From IMG/VR virus record IMGVR_UViG_3300017779_000223, positions 1 to 20,515 of that record: a stretch of DNA of 20,515 bases; one strand, 5' to 3'. The notes under the pieces are model-generated. The model did not search any database and was not told the DNA's origin. It saw only the letters and a list, made by a program, of their open reading frames with translations. The translations under genes were made by a program, and so were the position numbers. Source of the stretch: a virus. This document shows positions 8,116 through 14,907 of the stretch, piece by piece. How positions within the stretch are numbered: the first letter of the stretch is position 1; every line of letters begins with the position of its first letter.

Positions 8116-8637
8116 CTATAACTTTTTTAACTGACGTTCTAACTTTCTTAACTTAACACCGCTTGACCTAATATCCTTTTTGTATTTAGCATTCTTTAGA
8201 TCGCCTCTAACCATTACCATTTGTTCAAGTATCTTAGTTCGTAGTAAACCTTTTTCTCGTTTAGTTAGTTTCTTTTTTTCAGGCTTTGCAGTTGTTGGTT
8301 CTAATGTTCCTTTTAGTTTAGGTTGTTCTTTTCCTTTATGAAATACATTTCCTTCTTTATCAACAAATTCTTTCATGAATTGCCAACCACGCAATCTACC
8401 AGATGATTTATACCCTCCTCTAATGTCAGGTGGTCCTACTGTTTTATTAACACATTTATAACATAACACCGCAGTTGCGCCTTCACCTACTTCTGACCAT
8501 TCATTGCATCTTGGATGTTTTGATAATATCTGCCAACCCCAATATGATTTATCTTCAATGCTATTTCTGCATATCATATAAGTTGTTTTATCTTTCTTCT
8601 TTGTTTTAAATTTTGTAACTTGTTTCTTTTTTGCCAT
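8116..8637 (-). CDS. Basic protein with Cys cluster, unknown
   Basis: The frame extends to 8691 inside the neighbouring gene, but ATG at 8637, just after that gene's stop, gives a natural MAKKKQVTKF start and 173 residues. The protein is strongly basic. Cysteines at about residues 23, 44, 60 and 63 (ICRNS, PRCNEW, VLCYKC) could form a zinc site; these residues and the WGWQILSKHPRC and LRGWQFMKEF segments look conserved-type rather than random. The last 50 residues form a Lys/Arg-rich helix pair. I do not recognise the family. A nucleic-acid-binding role is a guess from charge and cysteines. Confidence 0.75.
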   Translation of the reverse strand: MAKKKQVTKFKTKKKDKTTYMICRNSIEDKSYWGWQILSKHPRCNEWSEVGEGATAVLCYKCVNKTVGPPDIRGGYKSSGRLRGWQFMKEFVDKEGNVFHKGKEQPKLKGTLEPTTAKPEKKKLTKREKGLLRTKILEQMVMVRGDLKNAKYKKDIRSSGVKLRKLERQLKKL

Positions 8638-8638
8638 A

Positions 8639-9724
8639 TTATAAATTTTTAGTTTTATTTTTTGGTGGTCCTGGTATTCTTCCCATTCCATCTACACCTG
8701 GATTAAGTGCATGGTTTGCCTTTTTCTGGTCTTTATAGATATCTTCTTTTGAGTCTTTAATTACTTCTACTACTTTGTGGCCACCTGTATTATCTACCTG
8801 TATTACTTTTTCTTTTTTAATATTTGCTGTTGCTAGAATTTCTTCATTCTTTTTTATCATTTCTTCAACTGGATATGGCTCTCTCATATCAGGAACCTTA
8901 GCTGGAATGTCATAATCTTCTTTTGATTTTATTTGAGCAAAAGCAAAATTAGCTGCTACTACCAAACATATTGCTAATGGATCAAATACAAATATAATAA
9001 GTAATAAGAACCAATTCACTACTTGTCCCATATCCTTACCAGTTGTTTCTGATAGGTATTTAAGTGGTCCTAGTTCTCTTTGTTCTTCATTACCTATTTC
9101 TAAATCTAATAATTCTGTATCTATTCTCATTACAGAATCCATAACAGCTTCTAATTTCAGATTTATATTATCTCTATCTTCAATTGTAGTTTTTAATTCT
9201 GATTGTAATGCCCTTCTAGTAGAACTAGATGTAGTAGTAATTACAGATTGAGAATTTTCATCCCAATAAGATACTGATGTTGGACTAGATAATGACTTCC
9301 TTAAATCTGATATGGTTGTATTCAATTGTAATTTTTCTATTGTCAGATCACCTTTTTGTTCTTCAAACCTTTCTTGCTTGGTTTCTAACACTGCTAATGA
9401 TTTATCTAGGAATTCTGATTTGGTTGCTGTTTCTTGATAAGCCCCAGATAAGAATCCATATATACCACCAGATGTAATTACCATTAAAACAAATACTGCT
9501 ACAGATAAATAAAATCTTAAAAACTTATTTATTGTACCCCAATATTGATATAATAAAGAAGCAGTAACTAATTTAGCAAATTCTAAAGAACCAGCCATTA
9601 TTATTACCTGCAGGCTTGCACCTGCAAATAATTTACTTAATCCAAATACAGAATAGAACGCGGCTGAGCCGGATACAGCTAAAGCAGAAAGTCCTATTAA
9701 GAATGGAAAAAGTCTTTTTTTCAT
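8639..9724 (-). CDS. Four-helix membrane protein with large coiled-coil domain
   Basis: This 361-residue protein has three closely spaced membrane helices (about 5-27, 36-60, 68-95), a charged coiled-coil region of about 140 residues (100-233) interrupted by a Ser/Thr-rich segment (SYWDENSQSVITTTSSS, 152-168), a fourth helix (235-262) and a soluble Lys-rich tail of 100 residues. The topology implies that the coiled coil sits on one side of the inner membrane and the tail on the same side as the N terminus if there are four crossings. I do not recognise a named family. The stop lies 1 nt from the next gene start. A role in host envelope takeover or superinfection exclusion is possible, but nothing in the sequence proves it. 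Confidence 0.8.
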   Translation of the reverse strand: MKKRLFPFLIGLSALAVSGSAAFYSVFGLSKLFAGASLQVIIMAGSLEFAKLVTASLLYQYWGTINKFLRFYLSVAVFVLMVITSGGIYGFLSGAYQETATKSEFLDKSLAVLETKQERFEEQKGDLTIEKLQLNTTISDLRKSLSSPTSVSYWDENSQSVITTTSSSTRRALQSELKTTIEDRDNINLKLEAVMDSVMRIDTELLDLEIGNEEQRELGPLKYLSETTGKDMGQVVNWFLLLIIFVFDPLAICLVVAANFAFAQIKSKEDYDIPAKVPDMREPYPVEEMIKKNEEILATANIKKEKVIQVDNTGGHKVVEVIKDSKEDIYKDQKKANHALNPGVDGMGRIPGPPKNKTKNL

Positions 9725-9726
9725 AA

Positions 9727-9906
9727 TTAGTTTTGTATATTATCTTGGGCAAATTTTATTTTAGCGCGTATAACTTTAAATCTACGTTGTGCTTCAGATG
9801 GATCAATCTTCATTCCGCGTCTAATAATATCCTGCAAGATTTGCAACATATTGTCGGCTTCATCTAATTGCATCTTCACTTGTGGTGCATTTTTTACTGT
9901 ACTCAT
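9727..9906 (-). CDS. Small helical protein (59 residues)
   Basis: The frame runs ATG at 9906 to TAA at 9727. A strong ribosome site (AGGAGAAAAGTT) precedes the ATG; the same 21-nt stretch, start codon included, recurs before the gene at 17187-17372. The product is basic, wholly helical in prediction and contains LQILQDIIRRGMKIDPSEAQ followed by a Lys/Arg-rich helix. I do not recognise it. It comes 2 nt before the membrane protein start, so the two are probably co-expressed. Confidence 0.7.
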   Translation of the reverse strand: MSTVKNAPQVKMQLDEADNMLQILQDIIRRGMKIDPSEAQRRFKVIRAKIKFAQDNIQN

Positions 9907-10022
9907 AACTTTTCTCCTTTTTTTAGGTGGTTTGACTATGCTTATGCATAATTATTTTTAAATTATTATTTATTATAAATATATATATTATTAATATTAT
10001 TAATAGATTAATATATTATATT
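9907..10022 (-). promoter_or_regulatory. AT-rich intergenic leader with possible promoter
   Basis: Between the UV endonuclease stop and the 59-residue gene lies a 116-nt gap. About 75 nt of it (9948-10022) is almost pure A and T, with a minus-strand ATATTTATAATAAA at about 9970-9984 that resembles the CATATTTAT motif seen before other units. Closer to the gene come a short TTATGCATAA palindrome and the ribosome site. A promoter is likely here because it is the largest gap in this part, but the exact element is not certain. Confidence 0.4.
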
Positions 10023-10994
10023 TTAACTAACTTCGGCCATTATTGGCCTATTTTTTTGTTTATATAAACTTCTATGTTCTAATACTGCCAATTCTTTCGC
10101 TTTTGCTTCAACAACAATATCTAAATCTAATCCATATGTTCTAATCTCATCACGAATATAATCTGAATGGGCTTGTTTTCTAATCTTTTCATCTTGATAT
10201 TCACGGGCTCTACTTTCTGAATAATGACAACATTGCCTAATATCATCTGGCCATGTCTCACTGGCTAATTCTAATGCTTGCCTTTCTGATAATTCATCTG
10301 GATGAAATGTATGGTGGTGGTAATCAAATGTAATTGGAATACCTATCTCTTTATAAAAATAATGATATAGCATTCGAGTTGACCACATACTTGGTTTATC
10401 ATCATTTTCTAAAACCAATCTAGATTTAAGACTATCTGATAATCTATGCCATGAAGCAATCCATCGTTTTGCGGTGCCTTCGGCGTCACCATACATACCA
10501 CCTACATGAATATTTATCTTATTTTCAAATGAAGGCTTATATCCCATAAGGTCAAACATTTCTGAATGACGTTCTAATCCTATAATAGATTTTTCTACAA
10601 CTTCTTGCCTTGGAGAACCTAATACATGAAATGGTCCTGGATGTGTAGTTAACCTCATATTATGTTTACGAGCATATTCGCCGGCTTCATATAATCTATC
10701 AGAGATTTCTTTGATCTGAGGTAATTGATTAAGTTCATAATGATCATGCCATGGAAATAATTCAGAACCTATTCTAAACAATGTTATATCATGTTCGATA
10801 TTCCATTGTAAATAATGTAATAAATCAGTTGCGTTTTTTAATGCACGTTCACCTATTAGTTCATAGTTTCGATCTGGATACCATGTTGCTTTTCGTGCTG
10901 TCCTAGAAGTAGTTACTCTACCACCGGCCTTTTTAGGTCTATTTGTTAATGTCATATTGACACAAGCATAGCCTAGTCTTACATTTTCATTCAT
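10023..10994 (-). CDS. uvdE: UV-damage endonuclease (UVDE family)
   Basis: UVDE nicks DNA directly 5' of UV photoproducts and starts an excision-repair path independent of UvrABC. This 323-residue protein has the normal length and fold markers of the TIM-barrel family: RLGYACVN at the start, FRIGSELFPWHDHYE (73-87), THPGPFHVLG (117-126), NIHVGGMYGD (161-170), LENDD (195-199), FDYHHH (223-228), CHYSESR (256-262), HSDYI (276-280) and the closing VEAKAKELAVL (295-305). These supply the His, Glu and Asp ligands expected for the metal cluster. Its ATG lies 10 nt after an AT-rich promoter-like segment. It would protect phage DNA in sunlit water. Confidence 0.93.
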   Translation of the reverse strand: MNENVRLGYACVNMTLTNRPKKAGGRVTTSRTARKATWYPDRNYELIGERALKNATDLLHYLQWNIEHDITLFRIGSELFPWHDHYELNQLPQIKEISDRLYEAGEYARKHNMRLTTHPGPFHVLGSPRQEVVEKSIIGLERHSEMFDLMGYKPSFENKINIHVGGMYGDAEGTAKRWIASWHRLSDSLKSRLVLENDDKPSMWSTRMLYHYFYKEIGIPITFDYHHHTFHPDELSERQALELASETWPDDIRQCCHYSESRAREYQDEKIRKQAHSDYIRDEIRTYGLDLDIVVEAKAKELAVLEHRSLYKQKNRPIMAEVS

Positions 10995-11004
10995 ATACTT
11001 AATA

Positions 11005-11050
11005 TTTTTTATTATATATAATATAAGAAAAATATATCAATTATCCTAAT
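11005..11050 (-). promoter_or_regulatory. Candidate early/middle promoter of the UV endonuclease gene
   Basis: The minus strand reads a box ATTAGGATAATTGA (11037-11050), then ATATTTTTCTTAT, then TATATATAATA and a run of A. A closely similar 42-nt arrangement occurs at 15284-15331 (22 of 24 positions identical over the box side, with a small shift in the TATA part). The leader would be only about 10 nt. The box overlaps the stop of the gene at 11050-11286. Two more copies of the box occur at 14394 and 16249. Confidence 0.6.
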
Positions 11051-11286
11051 TATTCTTCAGGAAACTCTAATTGTAATTGTATATTATCTTCAGGTTTGAA
11101 GATAATAGCATCTTGGATTGTTTCGCAACAATATAGCCATCCATCCTTCTTTAATAAGATATCAGACCTAGTCCATTGTTTCATGATATTGGAATCAAAA
11201 TTAGGTTTTAATTGGCTTAATCTAATGGCTCGTTTTATGATAAGTTTACTATCATTAAAATCTATATAATGGCCGACTTGTAACAT
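11050..11286 (-). CDS. Unknown 78-residue protein
   Basis: I do not recognise this protein. It looks like a small alpha/beta protein (VGHYIDFNDSKLIIKRAIRL at the start; LLKKDGWLYCCETIQDAIIF in the second half) with an acidic end. It sits alone after a 62-nt gap holding two palindromic sequences, and its stop overlaps the promoter-like box of the next gene. No clear Shine-Dalgarno precedes the ATG. Confidence 0.65.
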   Translation of the reverse strand: MLQVGHYIDFNDSKLIIKRAIRLSQLKPNFDSNIMKQWTRSDILLKKDGWLYCCETIQDAIIFKPEDNIQLQLEFPEE

Positions 11287-11336
11287 ATGTTAATCGTTCT
11301 TATAAGGTGGTTTAACCTGGTTGATTATAGGTTGCT

Positions 11337-11352
11337 TTAATGTTAACATTAA
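11337..11352. repeat. Perfect 16-bp palindrome at gene end
   Basis: TTAATGTTAACATTAA is its own reverse complement over 16 bp and overlaps the stop codon of the 11349-11822 gene. Thirty nt further along the minus strand comes a second, shorter dyad (GGTTTAACC at 11309-11317). No U-run follows, so it is not a standard terminator; a protein-binding site or RNA 3'-end structure is possible. Confidence 0.5.
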
Positions 11353-11822
11353 CTTAAACAAATTGGTGGAACAGTACCAATAATATCATAACACCTATAA
11401 TATCGATATTTGTCTATACCTGGTATTTTTTTAGCAAATTTATTTCGTATTAAAATATGTCCATCCATCCATAATTTAAGTATCATACGCCTTAACCATT
11501 TTAAACTAGTTGAATTGATATGTATTGATCTATTAATTACTAATAAATTTAATTTATGGTCTCCCCATAAGAATTGTTCATATTGTGTATCTTGGAACAA
11601 TTCATTAATAGGCTGATCTTTATCTTGTTGATCTTCTATTTCAAAATCTGCTTCAAATTCTACTTCAAATTCTTCTTGTAGAGGAGGAATAACTACTTTG
11701 GATAATGCTGCATCCATACCTTTAGATTGAAGATCGTATAAAAACTCAATTTTTTGTTTTGGTTTTAAATTTACGAATAAATCAAATTCTTGTTCGTGTA
11801 TATGTAAACTATCTATTTGCAT
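11349..11822 (-). CDS. Unknown 157-residue protein
   Basis: The frame extends to 11849, but ATG at 11822 has AAAGGA at the right distance and overlaps the upstream gene by only 14 nt, so I prefer it. The protein has a helical start, an acidic middle (EEFEVEFEADFEIEDQQDKDQ, about 49-69) and a basic C-terminal half (LKWLRRMILKLWMDGHILIRNKFAKKI) that could be a compact winged-helix-like domain. That reading is weak. I do not recognise a family. It shares a message with the small gene before it. Confidence 0.65.
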   Translation of the reverse strand: MQIDSLHIHEQEFDLFVNLKPKQKIEFLYDLQSKGMDAALSKVVIPPLQEEFEVEFEADFEIEDQQDKDQPINELFQDTQYEQFLWGDHKLNLLVINRSIHINSTSLKWLRRMILKLWMDGHILIRNKFAKKIPGIDKYRYYRCYDIIGTVPPICLS

Positions 11823-12012
11823 ATAACAATCCTTTGTTTGAAGCACCATTGGTCATTTCTTTTACAACAAATAGATTACGGAATTGTTCTAACGTTAATT
11901 GTTTAACGCCTGCAAAATATGCTTCCGCTTGATTAACTGATGGCATATCAACTGTATTAATATGACCACTTCCTTCAACTTGACCTTTTGTATATAATCC
12001 AAATTTACTCAT
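11809..12012 (-). CDS. Unknown 67-residue protein
   Basis: A small soluble protein, with SVNQAEAYFAGVKQLTLEQFRNLFVV forming a likely helix-helix pair. I do not recognise it. It heads a two-gene unit, with AAGAG before the ATG and a GATATTTATATAAAA motif ending 11 nt upstream. That motif is part of a 25-27-nt sequence repeated 198 bp away inside the preceding gene. Confidence 0.65.
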   Translation of the reverse strand: MSKFGLYTKGQVEGSGHINTVDMPSVNQAEAYFAGVKQLTLEQFRNLFVVKEMTNGASNKGLLYANR

Positions 12013-12017
12013 CTCTT

Positions 12018-12044
12018 ATCCCTTTTATATAAATATCAATTACT
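12018..12044. repeat. Direct repeat copy A, containing a promoter-like motif
   Basis: On the minus strand this reads AGTAATTGATATTTATATA then AAAGGGAT. It matches 12216-12240 base for base, apart from a two-base TA insertion. Copy A spans the end of the 12036-12275 gene (last codon and stop) and the promoter-like GATATTTATATAAAA before the gene starting at 12012; copy B is inside the 12036-12275 coding region. Confidence 0.7.
12023..12036 (-). promoter_or_regulatory. Candidate late promoter, GATATTTATATAAAA variant
   Basis: The minus strand reads GATATTTATATAAA, then AGGGATAAGAGATG. It resembles the CATATTTATWTTAAA motif found before the genes starting at 1009, 5152, 17372 and 18758 and lies at the same distance from the start codon. 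It differs at the first base and in the 3' part, so it is a weaker member. Confidence 0.45.
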
Positions 12045-12275
12045 AGAATCTTTCTGTAATGATGCCTTGGAAATTTCTTCAGAGATTCTATTGAATCCGC
12101 GGACCGCGTCAACTTCATATATATTTAATAATGTATGTATATATTCAGATAATGGTCCTGATAATATTATTGCATCATTTCCTTTAAGGAACCAGTCAAT
12201 GACGGCTTGACATCCATCCCTTTTATAAATATCAATTACTTGTCCGTCATTGATATACCGTTTATGGAATCCCAC
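12036..12275 (-). CDS. Unknown 79-residue protein, GTG start
   Basis: The start codon is GTG at 12273-12275, and its final G position shares a base with the TAG stop of the gene before it (TAGTG), so translation is probably coupled; no Shine-Dalgarno stands out. The product has a DIYKRDGCQAVIDWFLKG segment suggesting a helical binding surface, followed by LSEYIHTLLNIYEVD. I do not recognise it. Codons near the N terminus contain copy B of a direct repeat. Confidence 0.65.
   Translation of the reverse strand: MGFHKRYINDGQVIDIYKRDGCQAVIDWFLKGNDAIILSGPLSEYIHTLLNIYEVDAVRGFNRISEEISKASLQKDSSN
12216..12240. repeat. Direct repeat copy B inside coding sequence
   Basis: This 25-nt segment encodes VIDIYKRD of the 12036-12275 product and matches copy A at 12018-12044 apart from a two-base gap. 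It contains GATATTTATAAAAGGGAT on the minus strand, so it could act as a second, internal promoter or be the source from which copy A was duplicated. Confidence 0.7.
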
Positions 12276-12550
12276 TACTTAGTTGTTTTACCCCATTTAC
12301 CTAAACGGTATGCCTTTTCCGCTTGATCCATTGCTGCACTACATGTTCTCATTAATTGATTTAATTCTGAATATGTTACATCAAATGAACGATTACCTAT
12401 TTCTATTTTACCTATAACTGGTTTCATTTTTGAATATTTAAAGTCGTCTGGATTAACACGTTCTTTTAATTCAAAGTCAATTGTTGACCAAAGTTTTCCT
12501 AAATGACGCGTCTTTTTAGTATCGTGCGCCGATGTCATGTTTACACTCAT
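12275..12550 (-). CDS. Unknown 91-residue protein
   Basis: A basic protein with KKTRHLGKLWSTIDFELKERVNPDDF in the first half and a helix with two small-residue faces (LNQLMRTCSAAMDQAEKAYRLGK) in the second. I do not recognise it. The minus-strand TATAAATA, the exact T4 late promoter core, occurs about 8 nt before its ATG, inside the end of the methyltransferase gene; that leaves almost no leader, so I treat it as unproven. Its stop overlaps the next start. Confidence 0.7.
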   Translation of the reverse strand: MSVNMTSAHDTKKTRHLGKLWSTIDFELKERVNPDDFKYSKMKPVIGKIEIGNRSFDVTYSELNQLMRTCSAAMDQAEKAYRLGKWGKTTK

Positions 12551-12555
12551 ATGTT

Positions 12556-13356
12556 TTATTTATATATTGTTAATGTGAATATTGAATCTGCAACACTATG
12601 ATCTAGTCTTACATTTCCTCCTAATTGGCCATATTCATTTAATGCCCAATCTAATACTTCTACTGGATCATATACTATATATGATTCATCATAATCTTCT
12701 GAAGTATTTAAACTTAATAATGAAATTACAATTGCTGTATCAGCTAATTCCATCATCTTTGAAACTGTATTTTTTAATGCATTCATTTGATCAAAATCGT
12801 TACCAGCCGGTTCATACATAATTGATAACCCACCAATATTAACAACCCAATCAGCTGCATAATTTCCATCTAGTTTAAATAAATTAGTAGCTGTAAATGT
12901 ACCTGTTGGTACTAATTCTTTAGCCGTACCAATTAATACTTTATTTAAATCAATTCCATGATATGATACATCATCTTGATATATTCCTTCTAAATGTCTA
13001 AGGAAATCTCCTCTACCACAACCAATATCTAAAACAGATTCGGCTGATGCATCAAAATTAGAAGCAACAAAATCATACATAATTGATTGTTCTTCTAAAT
13101 TTCTATATCCAACTACTCTTGGATCAACTTTAAGATAATCTCCTTCAAGTTCACCTAAAGCTTCTTCGGATACTGGATAATTTTCTACATAACCTTCTTG
13201 TTCTTCTATTGGTTCTGCATCTGCAGGAACATCTTCAGATTCTTTTTTAGTTTGTACTTGTGCTTCAAATACTTCTTGATCTGATACTATATTTGGTTGT
13301 AGATTCAAATCTTGCTCTTGAACAACTTGTTCTAAGTCTTTGTTTTCTTCATTCAT
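12556..13356 (-). CDS. SAM-dependent methyltransferase, class I
   Basis: This 266-residue protein has an acidic, probably disordered N-terminal extension of about 75 residues rich in Glu and Gln, then a Rossmann-type methyltransferase domain. Motif I is VLDIGCGRGDFLRHL (108-122); the acidic end of strand 2 is GIDLN (134-138), which would hold the SAM ribose; TATNLF (155-160) and WVVNIGG cover motifs II-IV; a final pair of strands ends the protein. No DNA-methylase DPPY or IPCQ motif is present, so DNA is not clearly the substrate. A small-molecule, RNA or protein target is possible. Similar genes occur in T4-like marine phages. Confidence 0.83.
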   Translation of the reverse strand: MNEENKDLEQVVQEQDLNLQPNIVSDQEVFEAQVQTKKESEDVPADAEPIEEQEGYVENYPVSEEALGELEGDYLKVDPRVVGYRNLEEQSIMYDFVASNFDASAESVLDIGCGRGDFLRHLEGIYQDDVSYHGIDLNKVLIGTAKELVPTGTFTATNLFKLDGNYAADWVVNIGGLSIMYEPAGNDFDQMNALKNTVSKMMELADTAIVISLLSLNTSEDYDESYIVYDPVEVLDWALNEYGQLGGNVRLDHSVADSIFTLTIYK

Positions 13357-13369
13357 ATTATTAACTTTT

Positions 13370-13669
13370 TTATTTACGTTTATTTCTAGGACCTCGTCGT
13401 TTGTTAATCCTATTTATTTTACTTTCAATATCAGATAGATCCATTCTCATTGGATGTGTTCTGTTAAATTGTTGAGATGTTTTACATGCAAGCGCTGCAT
13501 ATTCCCAAGCCTTATCTTCGGAATGCGTTGCAGGCAAATAAAACTCTTCAGCAATAAATATATCTCCGGACATTATTTGAGCACCTGTATTACCATAAAT
13601 TATCTTTGCATCAGGATACTGTTTTAAAACTTTTTTTCTAAGTCTAGCTTTTTTTATTTCTTCTCTCAT
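13370..13669 (-). CDS. Unknown basic 99-residue protein
   Basis: The frame is open further upstream, but ATG at 13669 lies one base after the stop of the previous gene (TAATATG) and gives MREEIKKARLRKK, so I prefer it; TTG at 13723 and ATG at 13711 are alternatives with no better ribosome site. The ends are very basic (KKARLRKKVLKQYP at the start, INKRRGPRNKRK at the end), and the middle contains IYGNTGAQIMSGDIFIAEEFYLPATHS, a likely small beta domain. I do not recognise it. Basic tails suggest contact with nucleic acid. Confidence 0.65.
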   Translation of the reverse strand: MREEIKKARLRKKVLKQYPDAKIIYGNTGAQIMSGDIFIAEEFYLPATHSEDKAWEYAALACKTSQQFNRTHPMRMDLSDIESKINRINKRRGPRNKRK

Positions 13670-13670
13670 A

Positions 13671-14111
13671 TTAAAACGATCTAGGTCCTTGGCATGGAAA
13701 TACAAAGTCATTATACTTTTCAAATTGACCTACCATTAAATCTCCTGAATTCATATCTTCACCATCTGCTCTTAATCTGGTTTTATCAGAATAATTTCCT
13801 CTTGTATGTCCATGTTTTTTATGAATAAACATATTATTGGTTCCACCATTTGATATCCATGCATCTGTAACAGATGACAAAATTGTTTGAGTTGATTTAG
13901 GTTCGTCAACACCTATCATTATTAGTCCTGAACCATCTTCTGTTCTAACATCATAACTTCGTTTAGGCATTTTACCAGCCGGACGAACATTAGTTACCAA
14001 TGCAACTCTTAATTTAAATTCTTCAGAATTCCATGATTTTGTTTTAACTACTACTTTATCTCCTTCGTAATACTTTACGCTATTACTTTTAATCTTAACT
14101 TTTTTAGCCAT
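13671..14111 (-). CDS. Unknown 146-residue beta-rich protein
   Basis: I do not recognise this protein. The first 75 residues look like a small SH3/KOW-like beta barrel (YYEGDKVVVKTKSWNSEEFKLRVALVTNV, then SYDVRTEDGSGLIMIGV), while the rest is polar and Gly/Asn-rich. Instead of a Shine-Dalgarno, a 16-nt A/T leader (AATTAAAAATTAAAAA) precedes the ATG; the same leader precedes the gene starting at 15240. This is the type of start region seen in Bacteroidota. Confidence 0.7.
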   Translation of the reverse strand: MAKKVKIKSNSVKYYEGDKVVVKTKSWNSEEFKLRVALVTNVRPAGKMPKRSYDVRTEDGSGLIMIGVDEPKSTQTILSSVTDAWISNGGTNNMFIHKKHGHTRGNYSDKTRLRADGEDMNSGDLMVGQFEKYNDFVFPCQGPRSF

Positions 14112-14143
14112 TTTTTAATTTTTAATTATTATTTAATTTTTAT

Positions 14144-14344
14144 TTATTTTTCGATTACTTTGATAATCTTGGAATTAGATACTGCTTTAACTTCAAAGTC
14201 AACTCCCGAACCTTCAAAATCTTTTACTACCATTGCTTCCGCATGGGTTACAGATTGAGCATCTACTAGATACATTTCTGTTACTCTTTTTACTCCTTTT
14301 GCTGAATCTACTGCGATTCTAACCTTAGCTGTATAATATGCCAT
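14144..14344 (-). CDS. DUF4494-like small protein
   Basis: A 66-residue protein: YYTAKVRIAVDSAKGVKRVTEMYLVDAQSVTHAEAMVVKDF, then VDFEVKAVSNSKIIKVIE. The order of two strands, an EMYLVDA turn, an HAEA helix and a closing strand resembles DUF4494 proteins, which are common in Bacteroidota and their phages. The match is from memory of the family pattern, so moderate. Function of the family is unknown. It lies 81 nt after the phosphatase gene and has its own promoter-like box. Confidence 0.7.
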   Translation of the reverse strand: MAYYTAKVRIAVDSAKGVKRVTEMYLVDAQSVTHAEAMVVKDFEGSGVDFEVKAVSNSKIIKVIEK

Positions 14345-14393
14345 TTCTTATTTTTTTTTATGATTAATAATATATAAATATAAAAACTTTTTC

Positions 14394-14407
14394 TCGTAAG
14401 TCCTAAT
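14394..14407 (-). promoter_or_regulatory. Promoter-like box ATTAGGACTTACGA
   Basis: The minus strand reads ATTAGGACTTACGA and is followed by TTTATATTTATATATTATTA before the DUF4494-like gene. Thirteen of 14 bases match the box at 16249-16262; weaker versions lie at 11037 and 15318, each before an AT-rich TATATA stretch. It sits in the 81-nt gap after the phosphatase gene. Confidence 0.5.
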
Positions 14408-14425
14408 GTTTTTCATGAAAAGTTT

Positions 14426-14905
14426 CTAAAAGTTTCCTGGTGCTACTTGCATACATGTTAATCCTATTTCTCTCCACATATTGACAACTTTATCTCTATC
14501 ATCAAATACTGCTACTACTTCTACTTCGTCCATATCTTCAGGATTAACAAATACTTCTTCAAACCAACCTAATTTTAATTTTTCATCAGGCATAAATTTG
14601 AATGGATGTTTAATAGGACGCATTTTTAATATATCATATTCAACTTCATATTCTTTTAACCAGTCTTTAGTAACTTGTTCTGATGATGCACTTCTACCTG
14701 AAAATATTGCTATTTTATATCCAAAAGCTTTTAATGCTTGAGCCATCATAATTACTGGTTGATTTGGTTCATCAGATGCGACAAGTTTATCTGAAAAAAA
14801 TATATCCCAATCCATTTTACCAGACTTAGATGCTAATTTTCTACGTATTTCGATATTGGCTAACGTGCCATCTAAATCGAATATTACCCATTTATCTTTA
14901 TTCAT
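14426..14905 (-). CDS. HAD phosphatase resembling the PNK 3'-phosphatase domain
   Basis: This 159-residue protein matches the C-terminal phosphatase half of T4 polynucleotide kinase (PseT), which removes 3'-phosphates from DNA or RNA ends for repair and ligation. HAD motif I is FDLDGTLA (D10 nucleophile, D12 acid/base), motif II is FSGR (S69), motif III is the Lys in DEKLKLGW (about K109/K111) and motif IV is FDDRD (D135, D136). Family-specific features include KMRP (94-97), VVNMWREIGLTCMQVAPGNF-type ending and a WLKE helix. The kinase half is absent, so it is a stand-alone phosphatase or works with a kinase encoded elsewhere. It precedes the DUF4494-like gene. Confidence 0.85.
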   Translation of the reverse strand: MNKDKWVIFDLDGTLANIEIRRKLASKSGKMDWDIFFSDKLVASDEPNQPVIMMAQALKAFGYKIAIFSGRSASSEQVTKDWLKEYEVEYDILKMRPIKHPFKFMPDEKLKLGWFEEVFVNPEDMDEVEVVAVFDDRDKVVNMWREIGLTCMQVAPGNF

Positions 14906-14907
14906 AC

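Noticed and set aside
9948-10022. AT-rich stretch as a replication origin
   Set aside because: No iterons, no adjacent replication gene, and similar AT runs occur at other gene gaps; promoter use is the simpler reading.
9924-11316. Shared AAACCACCT element (minus strand) in the gaps at about 9924-9936 and 11303-11316, resembling an anti-Shine-Dalgarno
   Set aside because: Only two short copies with one mismatch and different surroundings; not enough to claim a regulatory element.
11309-11352. Dyads in the 11287-11348 gap as an intrinsic terminator
   Set aside because: Stems are AT-rich and no U-run follows on either strand.
12558-12565. Exact T4 late promoter core TATAAATA before the gene starting at 12550
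   Set aside because: It would leave almost no leader before the ATG and the gene is probably co-transcribed; the core is easily met by chance in such AT-rich DNA.
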